From NCBI GenBank assembly GCA_947476255.1, contig CANJPY010000017.1:1-62224 (forward strand): a stretch of 62,224 nt of DNA. Direction: 5' to 3'. Within the stretch, counting starts at the first letter, position 1; each line of letters opens with the position of its first letter. The DNA is from Chthoniobacteraceae bacterium (GTDB lineage Bacteria > Verrucomicrobiota > Verrucomicrobiia > Chthoniobacterales > Chthoniobacteraceae). Made by a program: the position numbers and the translations under genes. Below the pieces are notes generated by a model. It searched no databases and was not told where the DNA came from. It was given only the letters and a program-made list of their open reading frames with translations. Positions 54,692 to 62,224 of this stretch are shown one piece after another.

Positions 54692-56131
54692 ATGAAAAAC
54701 TCAAGCGTGCTTTCCTCCAGTATTTCGCGCCGCTCTGCGCTTGGCTCCCTGGTCACGGGCTCCACATTGTTTTCGGGGATTCTATCTCGTATGCTCAAAG
54801 CGGGTGACGCACCCGCAGTCGGTGCGGTAGATCCTTTGGCGGCGAAGTCCGCCCACTTTGAGCCCCGGGCGAAGCGGATCATTTTTCTAAACATGAGCGG
54901 CGGGGTTTCCCATGTGGATTCCTTCGATTACAAGCCACGCCTGCTAAAGGATCACGGTGAGCCGTACATGGTTCCAGAGATCATGCTGAACGCATTCGCA
55001 TTGAACAACAGGGCAACCGAGAAATATTTCAAGCGGCCGGATTGGGAGTTTCGCCAGCACGGTCAATCGGGCCTTTGGATCAGCGAGATGTTTCCGCACG
55101 TGGCGGCGTGCGCCGACGATCTGTGTGTGATCAACTCGATGCGTACAGATCACGCCGATCATTTTCAAGCCACCCTGGGAATGCACACCGGTTCCGTCAC
55201 TTTTCCAAGGCCGAGCATGGGCTCATGGTTGAGTTACGGGCTGGGAAGCGAGAACCGCAACCTGCCGGCGTTTATGGTGATCGCACCGAATCTTCCCTAT
55301 GCCGGCACACAGGTATGGGCCTCGGATTTTCTTCCCGGTTCCCACCAGGGCACGCTGGTTTCGCCCGGGGCCGAGCCGATCGCCAATATCAAGCGGCGAC
55401 AGCCGGTTTCTGCGCTGCAGGAGATGGAGATAGGGTTGACTCAGAGCCTCAACAATTTCCATTTGGACGCACATCCCGGAGATTCCAATTTACAAGCCCG
55501 CATTCGCTCGTTTGAAACGGCGTTTGGAATGCAGATGGAGGCGCCCGAAGCCATGGATCTTTCACGGGAGACAGACGCGACACTGGGTTTGTATGGTCTG
55601 GAACGGGGCAGCACAAAGGGGTTTGGATGGCAGTGCCTAGTGGCGAGGAGACTGGCGGAGCGTGGCGTGCGGTTTGTGGAACTCATTGATACGGGAGCCT
55701 CCGGAAATTGGGATTCGCATAGCGACATGGCAGAACACGGGAAGCTTGCGCGCAATGTGGACAAGCCGATCGCGGGACTTCTCACGGATTTGAAAGCGCG
55801 CGGGATGCTTGATGACACTCTCGTGATTTGGGCGACCGAGTTTGGGCGGACTCCGTTCAATTCAAAAAAAGATGCCAAAGGTCGTGAACACCATGCAGAG
55901 GCGTTTTCGGTGTGGATGGCCGGGGGTGGCGTGAAGGCTGGTTTTTGCTACGGCGAAACCGATGACCATGGTTGCGCGGTGGCCAAGGATGAAGTTCATC
56001 TGCATGATTTCCATGCCACGATTTTGCATCTCATGGGACTCAATCACGAAAAGCTCACCTACAGGCACGGCGGTCGCGACTACCGGCTCACCGACGTTGC
56101 AGGCGACGTGGTGCAGTCCTTATTCGCGTGA
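54692..56131 (+). CDS. DUF1501 protein, partner of the 52121 cytochrome gene
   Basis: A 479-residue exported DUF1501 protein. The signal region has [21 protein letters not shown]. Landmarks are [77 protein letters not shown] and [10 protein letters not shown], ending with the [15 protein letters not shown] tail also seen in the protein encoded at 46770. That shared tail and the similar cytochrome partners suggest the two operons came from one duplication. The start is three bases after the upstream stop. Confidence 0.88.
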   Translation: MKNSSVLSSSISRRSALGSLVTGSTLFSGILSRMLKAGDAPAVGAVDPLAAKSAHFEPRAKRIIFLNMSGGVSHVDSFDYKPRLLKDHGEPYMVPEIMLNAFALNNRATEKYFKRPDWEFRQHGQSGLWISEMFPHVAACADDLCVINSMRTDHADHFQATLGMHTGSVTFPRPSMGSWLSYGLGSENRNLPAFMVIAPNLPYAGTQVWASDFLPGSHQGTLVSPGAEPIANIKRRQPVSALQEMEIGLTQSLNNFHLDAHPGDSNLQARIRSFETAFGMQMEAPEAMDLSRETDATLGLYGLERGSTKGFGWQCLVARRLAERGVRFVELIDTGASGNWDSHSDMAEHGKLARNVDKPIAGLLTDLKARGMLDDTLVIWATEFGRTPFNSKKDAKGREHHAEAFSVWMAGGGVKAGFCYGETDDHGCAVAKDEVHLHDFHATILHLMGLNHEKLTYRHGGRDYRLTDVAGDVVQSLFA

Positions 56132-56357
56132 TCCGTCGGACCGGCGCCGCTTTCCTTCCGCCTATAAGCAAAGACACAGCCGAAGCATTTCAAAGATAGC
56201 CAAGAAGTTCGGACGATCTCGTCTGGTGGTGAGAGGACTCACTCCAACTGGCTATGAAACTCGCTTTTGCAAGATCTTGACTGATTTCCCACTTGATCGC
56301 GACGCGCTCCAAAATATGTTCGCCGACTGTCGAGTTCCACTGCACCCACCCCTGCAT

Positions 56358-57887
56358 ATGAAACGTCTCTCACGCTTCCTTGGCTTTCTAGGCGCTCTGT
56401 TTGTCAGCGGGAGCGTTTCTTCCGGACTCACCATTCCCGCAAGCGAGGATACCACCTCTTTCCAGAAGCAGATCACAACCGCCGCAAACACTGGGAGTTT
56501 GTTAACGGTGGACGCCACACACACAGGTTTCGTCTATTTTAATTTGGACGATATTCCCAAAGGAACAACCATTCGCCTTGCGCGATTGCGTGTTTATCTG
56601 CCGAGCATGACAGCCAAAGGCAAAGGGTTGTCCGTGCACCTTGTCACAGGCCCGTGGAACGAGGTCGCCGACGGCGCGGAACCCAAATACGATGCGACGC
56701 CTATTGTAAAAATGGACGCGGACAAACTTGGCTCCCGTCGTTTTGTAACGGTGAATGTGACAGGGGCTGTGCAGAACTGGATCAACCTTAAAGCGGTCAA
56801 CGAAGGATTTGCTCTAGTCTCCATTCCCATGGGCGTCACGAGCCAGGCCCCTGCAAACGTTGCTATTGCCGCAAAGGAAGGCATTAATTTCGGTTTACCT
56901 GCGCAGTTGGAAATTGAGTTGGCTGACGAAATCAAAGTCGGACCAGAAGGGCCAGCAGGCGTGCAGGGACCTAGAGGGTTGCAGGGCGTGGCGGGACCAC
57001 AGGGACCACAGGGACCACAGGGACCGCGGGGACTGCAGGGAATTCAAGGTCCTAAGGGAGATTCGGCTGCGTTAAGCAAAGGGAGCATTAGCTCTGAACA
57101 GTTGTCTGCCGCAGCGATCCAAAGCATTGTGGAAGCCGCTTTAAAGGCCGTGAAACCTCTCATTTCCGGAACTGCGGGTTTTGCTCCCGGAATGGTGCGC
57201 GTCTTGGGAGGGACACTGCCGAGCACATCGGATTTTGCAGGGGTCACGGTGGCAGATTTTAAGATCGGAAAGTACGAGGTGACTTGGGGTGAATGGAAGG
57301 CGGTGCGGGAATGGGCTGTGCTAAACGGTTATGGTGATTTGGCAGGGGTGGGCGGTGGCAAAGGGGATTTTTATCCTGTCGCGTATGTAAGTTGGTATGA
57401 AGTAGTGAAGTGGTGTAACGCGAAGAGTGAGAAAGAGGGAAAAACACCTGTGTATCAGGGAAATGGTGCAACGTTAAAGACAGGGGTGGCCTGGCCAACT
57501 GTGAATCCATCGGCCACCGGATATCGGCTACCTACGGAGGCGGAATGGGAGTGGGCTGCGCTAGGCGGACGGCAAACGCATGGCTATAAATATAGTGGGA
57601 GTCATGATTGGGATTCAGTGGCATGGCTTGCCATGAATTCACCGGATGGGACAAAAGTGGTAGGGACGAAGACGGCGAACGAGCTGGGTATCCATGACAT
57701 GACTGGAAACGTGAGAGAGTGGTGCTGGGACCCCGTCAGTTTTCAGTCTCCGTATCGTTTTTCCCGGGGTTACAGTTTTGGCCACAATCCCGAAACCGCC
57801 TCCGTGCTTCTGCGTTTGGATTACCACGACCCGATTTACGGCGTCAACGACCTTGGATTCCGCGTTGCATGCATTTCAACGCCATAA
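56358..57887 (+). CDS. Exported DNRLRE-collagen-like-FGE fusion protein
   Basis: A 509-residue exported protein with three parts. After a signal peptide ([18 protein letters not shown]...) comes a DNRLRE-type beta domain, about residues 30-190 ([42 protein letters not shown]). Residues 195-236 are 14 collagen-type Gly-X-Y triplets (GPE GPA GVQ ... GPK GDS). Residues ~270-509 are a formylglycine-generating-enzyme (SUMF1-type) domain with [35 protein letters not shown] and the end GFRVA. The two Cys of active FGE enzymes are not evident, so the domain is probably lectin-like. It stands alone with 226-base gaps on both sides. ATG 56358 starts the signal peptide; the longer open frame overlaps the DUF1501 gene. 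Confidence 0.82.
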   Translation: MKRLSRFLGFLGALFVSGSVSSGLTIPASEDTTSFQKQITTAANTGSLLTVDATHTGFVYFNLDDIPKGTTIRLARLRVYLPSMTAKGKGLSVHLVTGPWNEVADGAEPKYDATPIVKMDADKLGSRRFVTVNVTGAVQNWINLKAVNEGFALVSIPMGVTSQAPANVAIAAKEGINFGLPAQLEIELADEIKVGPEGPAGVQGPRGLQGVAGPQGPQGPQGPRGLQGIQGPKGDSAALSKGSISSEQLSAAAIQSIVEAALKAVKPLISGTAGFAPGMVRVLGGTLPSTSDFAGVTVADFKIGKYEVTWGEWKAVREWAVLNGYGDLAGVGGGKGDFYPVAYVSWYEVVKWCNAKSEKEGKTPVYQGNGATLKTGVAWPTVNPSATGYRLPTEAEWEWAALGGRQTHGYKYSGSHDWDSVAWLAMNSPDGTKVVGTKTANELGIHDMTGNVREWCWDPVSFQSPYRFSRGYSFGHNPETASVLLRLDYHDPIYGVNDLGFRVACISTP

Positions 57888-58113
57888 GCCTAGCACGGAT
57901 CTTCGCCGCGGCAACGCCTCAGGATTTTCACCTCAAACCTGTGAAGGACCACCTCTCCCGCATCAACCGCCCTTGGAGTGGGTACGCCCCAGCAGTTACT
58001 CCAGCAGGGGTCGCCCGCGAAACTCCGGGCCTCTAGTTCCAAATCTTGAAGCGGACCGTTCTTTTTACCAGGGTTGAGGTCTTTCGATAATCTATAAACT
58101 AAAAAGAGTTGGT

Positions 58114-59514
58114 ATGAGCCTCTCGACTTCCCTACCGTTCCTGCTGCTTTTGGCGGCATCACTGCATGCTGCGGATCCGTTGAGAATAGGATCTCGGCGC
58201 GAACTTTTCGTCGACCGATTGCTCGTGGATGAGATGAGCGGCACGTTTTTGAAGCTTCATGAACCCACTCTCACCGGAACGGTTAAAGATGCGCGGCCAC
58301 ACGGGCACTACGCGACCGTTTTGAAGGCGTCGGACAAATTCCAGTTTTATTATCGCGCCGACAAGGATCCCGGAGTGACTTGGAAGACACATGGCATCGA
58401 GGCCTACCATGACGGGGAAGTGACGCTTTATGCAGAGAGCAAGGATGGGATTTCCTGGACCAAACCCAAACTGGGTCTGTACGAGCATCCTTCCTTTCCG
58501 GAAGGAAACATTGTGCTCATGAATGAGTTTCTCGTGAACCACAATTTCACCCCTTTCATAGACACCAAACCTGAAGTTCCTGAACACGAACGATATAAGG
58601 CATTGGGTGGTATTGCGTTTCAGGCGCATCAAACGGCTGTTCGCGAAAAGCGAGGTCCCGGCGGTCTCAAAGCTTTCGTTTCGCCCGATGGAATTCACTG
58701 GACCAAAGTGCGCCCAGAGGCCGTGATTCCGGAGGAATGGGGGAAATATTTTGACTCGCAAAACTACGCGTTTTGGAGCGAGAGCGAAAACTGTTATGTG
58801 TGTTACTTCCGCCGTTTTATCAAAGGCATGCGAGGAATTGCCCGTACCACGTCGCTCGATTTTGTGCACTGGAGTCCGCCAGAGGAGGTCCCCGCAAACC
58901 TCGATTTCGAGCATCTTTACACCTCCTGCACGCAGCCGTATTTCCGCGCACCTCATATTTATGTAGCAACGCCAACACGTTTTATGGAGAAGAGAGGGGC
59001 CGCTACGGACATTCTTTTCATGACCACGCGCGGGGGCAATCATTTTGAGCGTGAGTTCACGCAGAGCTTCATCCGGCCGGGGCTCAGCAAGGATGGCTGG
59101 CTTAACCGCGCGAATTACGCGGCCATCGGCATTCATCAAACAAGTGAGACGGAGATGTCGATGTTTCTCACAGGAGGCCGGCGTTACACCCAGCGGCTGG
59201 ACGGGTTTGTTTCAGTGAACGCTCCTCTTTCAGGCGGAAAATTTCGCACCAAACCTTTTGTGTTTAGCGGTTCAAAGCTGGAGATCAATTACGCCACCAG
59301 CGCGGCAGGCCAGATGCGGGTGGAACTTCAGGATGGAGAGGGCAGGCCGATTCAGGAATTTTCTTTGGCTGACTGCGAACCGATTTGGGGCGACCATATC
59401 GCTCGCATTGTTAAGTGGAAGGGCGGGGAAACCGTCGAAGCCTATGCGGGTAAGGTCGTGCGTCTACATTTTGAATTAAGTGATGCGGATCTTTTCTCGC
59501 TCAAGTTTCAATGA
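58114..59514 (+). CDS. Exported glycosidase-like beta-propeller protein
   Basis: A 466-residue exported protein with a signal peptide (MSLSTSLPFLLLLAASLHA, cleaved near 19). The body looks like the five-bladed propeller of the GH32/GH43-like and related hypothetical families common in PVC bacteria: RRELFVDRLLVDEMSG at the start, EAYHDGEVTLYAESKDGISWTKPKLG, AFVSPDGIHWTKVRPE and FVHWSPPEEVPANLDFEHLY. The last ~100 residues (KFRTKPFVFSGSKLEINYAT...) are a beta-sandwich. The acid residues of a glycosidase active site cannot be assigned with certainty. It probably acts on an external glycan. The leader AAAAAGAGTTGGT gives it a weak purine-rich ribosome site. Confidence 0.7.
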   Translation: MSLSTSLPFLLLLAASLHAADPLRIGSRRELFVDRLLVDEMSGTFLKLHEPTLTGTVKDARPHGHYATVLKASDKFQFYYRADKDPGVTWKTHGIEAYHDGEVTLYAESKDGISWTKPKLGLYEHPSFPEGNIVLMNEFLVNHNFTPFIDTKPEVPEHERYKALGGIAFQAHQTAVREKRGPGGLKAFVSPDGIHWTKVRPEAVIPEEWGKYFDSQNYAFWSESENCYVCYFRRFIKGMRGIARTTSLDFVHWSPPEEVPANLDFEHLYTSCTQPYFRAPHIYVATPTRFMEKRGAATDILFMTTRGGNHFEREFTQSFIRPGLSKDGWLNRANYAAIGIHQTSETEMSMFLTGGRRYTQRLDGFVSVNAPLSGGKFRTKPFVFSGSKLEINYATSAAGQMRVELQDGEGRPIQEFSLADCEPIWGDHIARIVKWKGGETVEAYAGKVVRLHFELSDADLFSLKFQ

Positions 59515-59565
59515 CGCGTCCTCTCCTTGGGCTGTGGTTAAGTCTAAAAGCGACCATGGATGGGT

Positions 59566-59594
59566 TTGACAAAGCTACAAATAGCTGCTATAGA
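59566..59594 (+). promoter_or_regulatory. Near-consensus sigma-70 promoter in a convergent gap
   Basis: TTGACA at 59566-59571 is followed after exactly 17 bases by TATAGA at 59589-59594. The -35 is a perfect match and the -10 matches four of six. The site is 52 bases after a plus-strand gene end and more than 240 bases before the end of a minus-strand gene, so it is not upstream of any coding gene. Confidence 0.45.
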
Positions 59595-59600
59595 ATAATT

Positions 59601-59780
59601 TCCAGTATAAATTGGACGTGGGAGTTTGTCGCCCTATTGAGGATCCTTTAAACACTGTGTTCAACGCCGGTGAAGACATGGCGGTCGCCATCTGGCTCCC
59701 ATGTACCGCTAGACTAACGGGTTCCTTGAAACCGGAGGGTTCTTAGCGTGGATTGCCGTTTTAGGTTGATTCACCTGAAA
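59601..59780 (+). ncRNA. Possible small RNA downstream of the orphan promoter
   Basis: No protein gene is seen on either strand here. A stem-loop is predicted at 59668-59708: CGGT and ACATGG (with a four-base bulge) pair with CCATGT and ACCG. Inside it, ATGGCG-GT-CGCCAT can pair as an alternative. A second element reads GGGTTCCTTGAAACC. The 3' end is a guess. No known RNA family was recognised with confidence; 6S RNA and SRP RNA signatures were considered and not found. Confidence 0.22.
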
Positions 59781-59837
59781 AGAACCGTGTGTTTGCTGAT
59801 CAGCACGAAAAAACGCGCGGAAGCTTTATAGCAGCGA

Positions 59838-60395
59838 CTACTCGGTTTTTGAGACAACCGTTCGCGACCGGAAAATACGGCGGAGCGTGCCGAGTGGAAT
59901 CCTCGCCCATGCGCGCTCGTGCACGTAATAGAGAATGATTTTGGTGACCAGTTCGGTGCCGCCGATCGCGAGAGCCTTGCCTGAGTCTCCTGTCCACAAC
60001 ATGGACACCACAATGGTGTCTATCGTGCCCACCGTCCGCCAGCTTACTGCTTTGACAACGCTGCGCATATGCGAGTCACTGGGGGTATGGGGAGAGAATG
60101 TTTGATCGGTTGAAAAGGGGCTGTGTTTGCGAACAGTGCCAAGAGGGATGCGCGCCCAGAGGCGTTCATGAAGGTAATAAAGCCCCACCTTGGTGAGAAC
60201 CTCCGAGCCACCAATGGCAAATGCCTTGGCCGCATTGCCCGTCCAATACAGAGAGACAATGATGGTGTCCAATGTCCCCACCATCCTCCAACTCACAGCT
60301 TTCAAAACACTCCGCATATGGGAGTCTTTGGGCAGGTCGGAATCGTCCTTTGGGTCTGGTGCTGTTGTGGCTGTCTCTGGAGGTTTCGAAAACAC
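59838..60395 (-). CDS. Tandem DUF2061 small membrane protein
   Basis: A 185-residue protein made of two copies of DUF2061, a ~60-residue domain with two membrane helices and unknown role. The first copy, about residues 26-90, begins SHMRSVLKAVSWRMVGTLDT. The second, about residues 109-173, begins SHMRSVVKAVSWRTVGTIDT. Both continue through a hydrophobic stretch, TKVGLYYLHER or TKIILYYVHER, and ARIPLGT. The linker between them is polar. Most DUF2061 proteins have one copy and ~70 residues. The start is GTG 60395 with no clear ribosome site; ATG 60317 would begin right at the first copy. It converges with the gene ending at 59514. Confidence 0.85.
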   Translation of the reverse strand: MFSKPPETATTAPDPKDDSDLPKDSHMRSVLKAVSWRMVGTLDTIIVSLYWTGNAAKAFAIGGSEVLTKVGLYYLHERLWARIPLGTVRKHSPFSTDQTFSPHTPSDSHMRSVVKAVSWRTVGTIDTIVVSMLWTGDSGKALAIGGTELVTKIILYYVHERAWARIPLGTLRRIFRSRTVVSKTE

Positions 60396-60813
60396 GGGGG
60401 CGCGAAGGATGAGGAGCGATACTTAAAAATGAGAGGTGAGTGTGGCAGCAATTTTGTGAGCGGCATACCCAAAAAAGACGCGGGACCTTGCTGAAAGAGG
60501 TCCTGTCTGAGGAAGAGGTGCAATACCGTAGATTGCGAGTTTGTAGATTCATAATTGCCCGCAGCTTTTGGAAACGCGGAGCACTAGGGCCGCAAAAAGT
60601 CTCTGAGTGTTTGGAGCCTGAACGGAGGGCTGTAGGCCGCAGTGCTGGGGGAAACGCCTCCGATTGCCGCAATACGACGTGTGAAAAAGGAAATGTCCAA
60701 CTTATCACATGGCGACTAAGGACTGAGAGTTGCGTGGGTTTTGATTCCGCGGGCACTGGCTTCGGCGAGTTTCCACTAAAGTTGATCGCCCTCTTTTTCA
60801 AGAAACTCAGTTT
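60396..60813. other. Divergent intergenic region (418 bp) with a GC-rich inverted-repeat block
   Basis: This gap lies between the start of the tandem DUF2061 gene and the ThuA-like gene. From about 60571 to 60690 it is GC-rich and contains inverted segments: GCGG...CCGC at 60576-60593, and AGCACT near 60580 matched by AGTGCT near 60645. Open frames through it show no family features. It looks like a dispersed extragenic element, but no second copy was seen in the window. Confidence 0.4.
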
Positions 60814-61995
60814 ATGAAAACTCCCTCTTTGTTCGTGCTTGGCGTCGCCATGTTGGCCAGCTCCGGGTTCTTCGCGTATGGCGCGTCTCCCAAGAAGCTT
60901 CTGGTGGTCACTGTAACCACCGGCTTCCGGCACGGTCCGGCCATTGATGCCGCGGAACAGGTTCTGCCGGCATTGGCAGCCAAGAGCGGAGGGGAGTTTA
61001 CTTTCGAGTTTCTCAGTCAGCCCGGCCCCAGACCGAGTTTGGGAAAACCGCCCGAGCGCACTCCCAACGTGACCGACGAGCAGTTTGCGGCAGCGGAGGC
61101 GGCTTACAAAACAGCCGCGGCGGCAACGAAACTCGAAGAAGAGAGTTGGTCAGCAAAGGTCAAAGCGCTGTTTGCAGAAAAACTCAGCGCGGAGGCGCTC
61201 AAGGCATATGACGGCGTGATTTTCTGTAACACGACTGGGGAATTGCCCCTGCCCGACGGCGAGGCATTTGGGAACTGGATTAAATCCGGGAAGGCCTTTG
61301 TGGGAATGCACGCCGCGACTGACACACTCAAAGCGATGCCTGCCTACTATGAGATGATCAACGGTTCCTTTGCGGGACATCCATGGGGTGCTGGCGGCTC
61401 CTATACTTTTACCAACCATGAGCCCACGCATCCGGCCGTGGCTATGTTCCCCTTGGAGTTTAAGTGGAAAGACGAGATCTATCAGTACAACAACTTCAAC
61501 CCTGAGGCTGTTCGCGTGTTGTTGAGTTTGGATACGGCTCGCTCGATGCCGCACGCGCCTTATCATGTACCGGTCTCGTGGGTGCGTGACGTGGGCGCGG
61601 GACGGCTCTTTTACACCAATCTAGGCCACAACGCAGGCACCTGGACGGACGAGACCTACCAAAAGCATATTACGGGCGGACTACGCTGGGCATTGAAGCT
61701 GGTGGACGGACCATCGACCCCCAACCCAAACGTCTCCGTGGAGATGGCGCTCAAGGGCGTGGTCGGAATTGCGGCGGAGGCGCTGCACAAGGACGCTGCT
61801 GTTTTGGAAGCGAAGGCGCTAGCCAAAGCCAAGGCGGATCCCAAGTGGGCATTACAAGCGAGGGAGAAAGCGGACACGTTCCGCCGGTTACCAACCCTGG
61901 ACGTCAAAAAAGGGGCGAAACCCGAGGAGGTTGAAGCCGCGGCGGCCAGGAAGCTGGATTTGTTGAGCAAGATTCTAGCCGAAATAGAGCAGTAA
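60814..61995 (+). CDS. Exported ThuA-like protein
   Basis: A 393-residue exported protein with a ThuA (trehalose-utilisation-like, GATase1-fold) domain. The signal peptide is residues 1-24. The domain begins KKLLVVTVTTGFRHGPAIDAAE and contains DGVIFCNTTGELP, AFVGMHAATDTLKAMPAYYEMINGSFAGHPWG and WVRDVGAGRLFYTNLGHNAGTW, all typical. A C-terminal ~80 residues rich in Ala, Lys and Glu (ALKGVVGIAAEALHKDAAVLEAKALAKAKAD) look helical and are additional to the domain. The reaction is unknown; ThuA-like proteins are frequent in PVC sugar and sulfatase clusters. The gene is monocistronic, with a strong hairpin 22 bases after its stop. Confidence 0.85.
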   Translation: MKTPSLFVLGVAMLASSGFFAYGASPKKLLVVTVTTGFRHGPAIDAAEQVLPALAAKSGGEFTFEFLSQPGPRPSLGKPPERTPNVTDEQFAAAEAAYKTAAAATKLEEESWSAKVKALFAEKLSAEALKAYDGVIFCNTTGELPLPDGEAFGNWIKSGKAFVGMHAATDTLKAMPAYYEMINGSFAGHPWGAGGSYTFTNHEPTHPAVAMFPLEFKWKDEIYQYNNFNPEAVRVLLSLDTARSMPHAPYHVPVSWVRDVGAGRLFYTNLGHNAGTWTDETYQKHITGGLRWALKLVDGPSTPNPNVSVEMALKGVVGIAAEALHKDAAVLEAKALAKAKADPKWALQAREKADTFRRLPTLDVKKGAKPEEVEAAAARKLDLLSKILAEIEQ

Positions 61996-62017
61996 GGTCT
62001 CCACGAGCGCGCGGGAA

Positions 62018-62057
62018 GGTTGTCGGAAGGACGAGAAGCTTCAGTCCTTCCGCAACC
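62018..62057 (+). terminator. Strong hairpin after the ThuA-like gene
   Basis: GGTTG at 62018-62022 and CGGAAGGAC at 62024-62032 pair with GTCCTTCCG at 62044-62052 and CAACC at 62053-62057, a 14-bp stem with one bulged base and an 11-base loop that itself contains GAAGCTTC. No T-run follows. It is probably a two-way terminator or an mRNA-stabilising hairpin. Confidence 0.65.
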
Positions 62058-62094
62058 CATCCGCAAACGCTAAACCTAGTCGATTCTGAAAAAG

Positions 62095-62223
62095 TCACAG
62101 CGACGCGACAGGGGTCGCGTAACCCGGGCTGAAAATCGTGGCCACCAGCGCTCGGAAGAAGAGCCAAAAACGGCCCACCCATCCCAACAGCTTCCCAAAA
62201 TTCATCGCCGCTGCGCTCAGCAA
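62095..62223 (-). CDS. Probable transposase C-terminus (partial, runs off the right edge)
   Basis: The minus strand has an open frame of 42 residues entering from the right edge and ending at TGA 62097-62095. It begins LLSAAAMNFGKLLGWVGRFW, which resembles the last helices of DDE transposases (typically AAAMNLKKLL...). The sequence after the stop, GACTTTTTCAGAATCGACTA, resembles an insertion-sequence end. The fragment does not match the transposase at the left edge, and its family cannot be named. A GC-rich hairpin (CGCGAC-AGGG-GTCGCG) lies inside the coding part. The evidence is short, so the call is tentative. Confidence 0.42.
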   Translation of the reverse strand: MLSAAAMNFGKLLGWVGRFWLFFRALVATIFSPGYATPVASL

Positions 62224-62224
62224 C

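Noticed and set aside
56145..56357. Longer open frame upstream of the DNRLRE-collagen-FGE gene
   Set aside because: It overlaps the preceding DUF1501 gene, and the added residues show no domain. The signal peptide starts at ATG 56358.
58159..59139. 326-codon minus-strand frame opposite the glycosidase-like gene
   Set aside because: No family features; the plus-strand gene has a signal peptide and conserved propeller motifs. The frame is open because of codon bias.
59601..59780. 6S RNA or SRP RNA as identity of the possible small RNA
   Set aside because: The GGGTTCC...GGGTTC segment recalls the 3' part of 6S RNA, but the 5' and 3' ends do not pair into a long rod, and the SRP motif GGAAGGAAGCAGCC is absent.

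Overview
The window most likely comes from a member of the PVC group, more probably Verrucomicrobiota than Planctomycetota. The main sign is the density of families expanded there: four pairs of a large secreted cytochrome-like protein (PSCyt1, DUF1549, DUF1553) with a Tat-exported DUF1501 protein, one DUF1592-type cytochrome with a DUF1552 partner, and an unpaired DUF1501. The MoxR/DUF58/VWA operon, PQQ-like beta-propellers, a ThuA-like protein and a collagen/sulfatase-modifying-factor fusion fit the same origin. No rRNA or tRNA gene was seen, so the phylum is an inference from gene content.

Layout. 1-1048: the left edge is the 5' end of an IS5-type transposase gene that appears to have cut off the 3' end of a membrane acyltransferase gene. 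1130-4037: a secreted M20 amidohydrolase and a lone DUF1501 protein. 4554-9177: first PSCyt1/DUF1501 pair. 9233-12179: two PQQ-like beta-propeller proteins and a small Ala-Pro-rich lipoprotein, all on the minus strand. 12495-17369: GntP permease, short-chain dehydrogenase, CoA-transferase and thiolase, which together read as a 3-hydroxybutyrate uptake and oxidation operon. 17660-21472: DUF1592-type cytochrome and DUF1552 protein. 21496-22428: class II histone-deacetylase-like amidohydrolase. 22488-27513: D-aminoacylase-like amidohydrolase, second GntP permease, DapA-like lyase, and beta-hydroxyacid dehydrogenase. 27802-32990: a GntR regulator with two winged-helix domains whose stop overlaps the start of a PSCyt1/DUF1501 pair.

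33284-46728 is the most distinctive block. It is six tightly packed genes on the plus strand: a MoxR ATPase fused to a degenerate ABC ATPase domain, a DUF58 protein, two membrane-anchored von Willebrand A proteins, a 1525-residue membrane protein with a long Pro/Asn/Ala pentapeptide array, and an exported alpha/alpha-toroid protein. 46770-51768 (minus) is an enolase-superfamily enzyme with a PSCyt1/DUF1501 pair, divergent from another pair at 52121-56131. A 14-bp perfect palindrome lies between them. 56358-61995 holds a DNRLRE-collagen-FGE fusion, a secreted beta-propeller resembling glycosidases, a convergent gap with a near-consensus promoter and no gene, a tandem DUF2061 protein and a ThuA-like protein. 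The right edge probably holds the C-terminus of a second transposase, so the sequence may be a contig that ends in repeated elements on both sides.

The gene set suggests a heterotroph that scavenges organic acids, acylated amino acids and sugars, and exports many redox or hydrolytic proteins. Many start codons are preceded by C/T-rich leaders without a Shine-Dalgarno sequence. All functions are read from the sequence; no database search was run.
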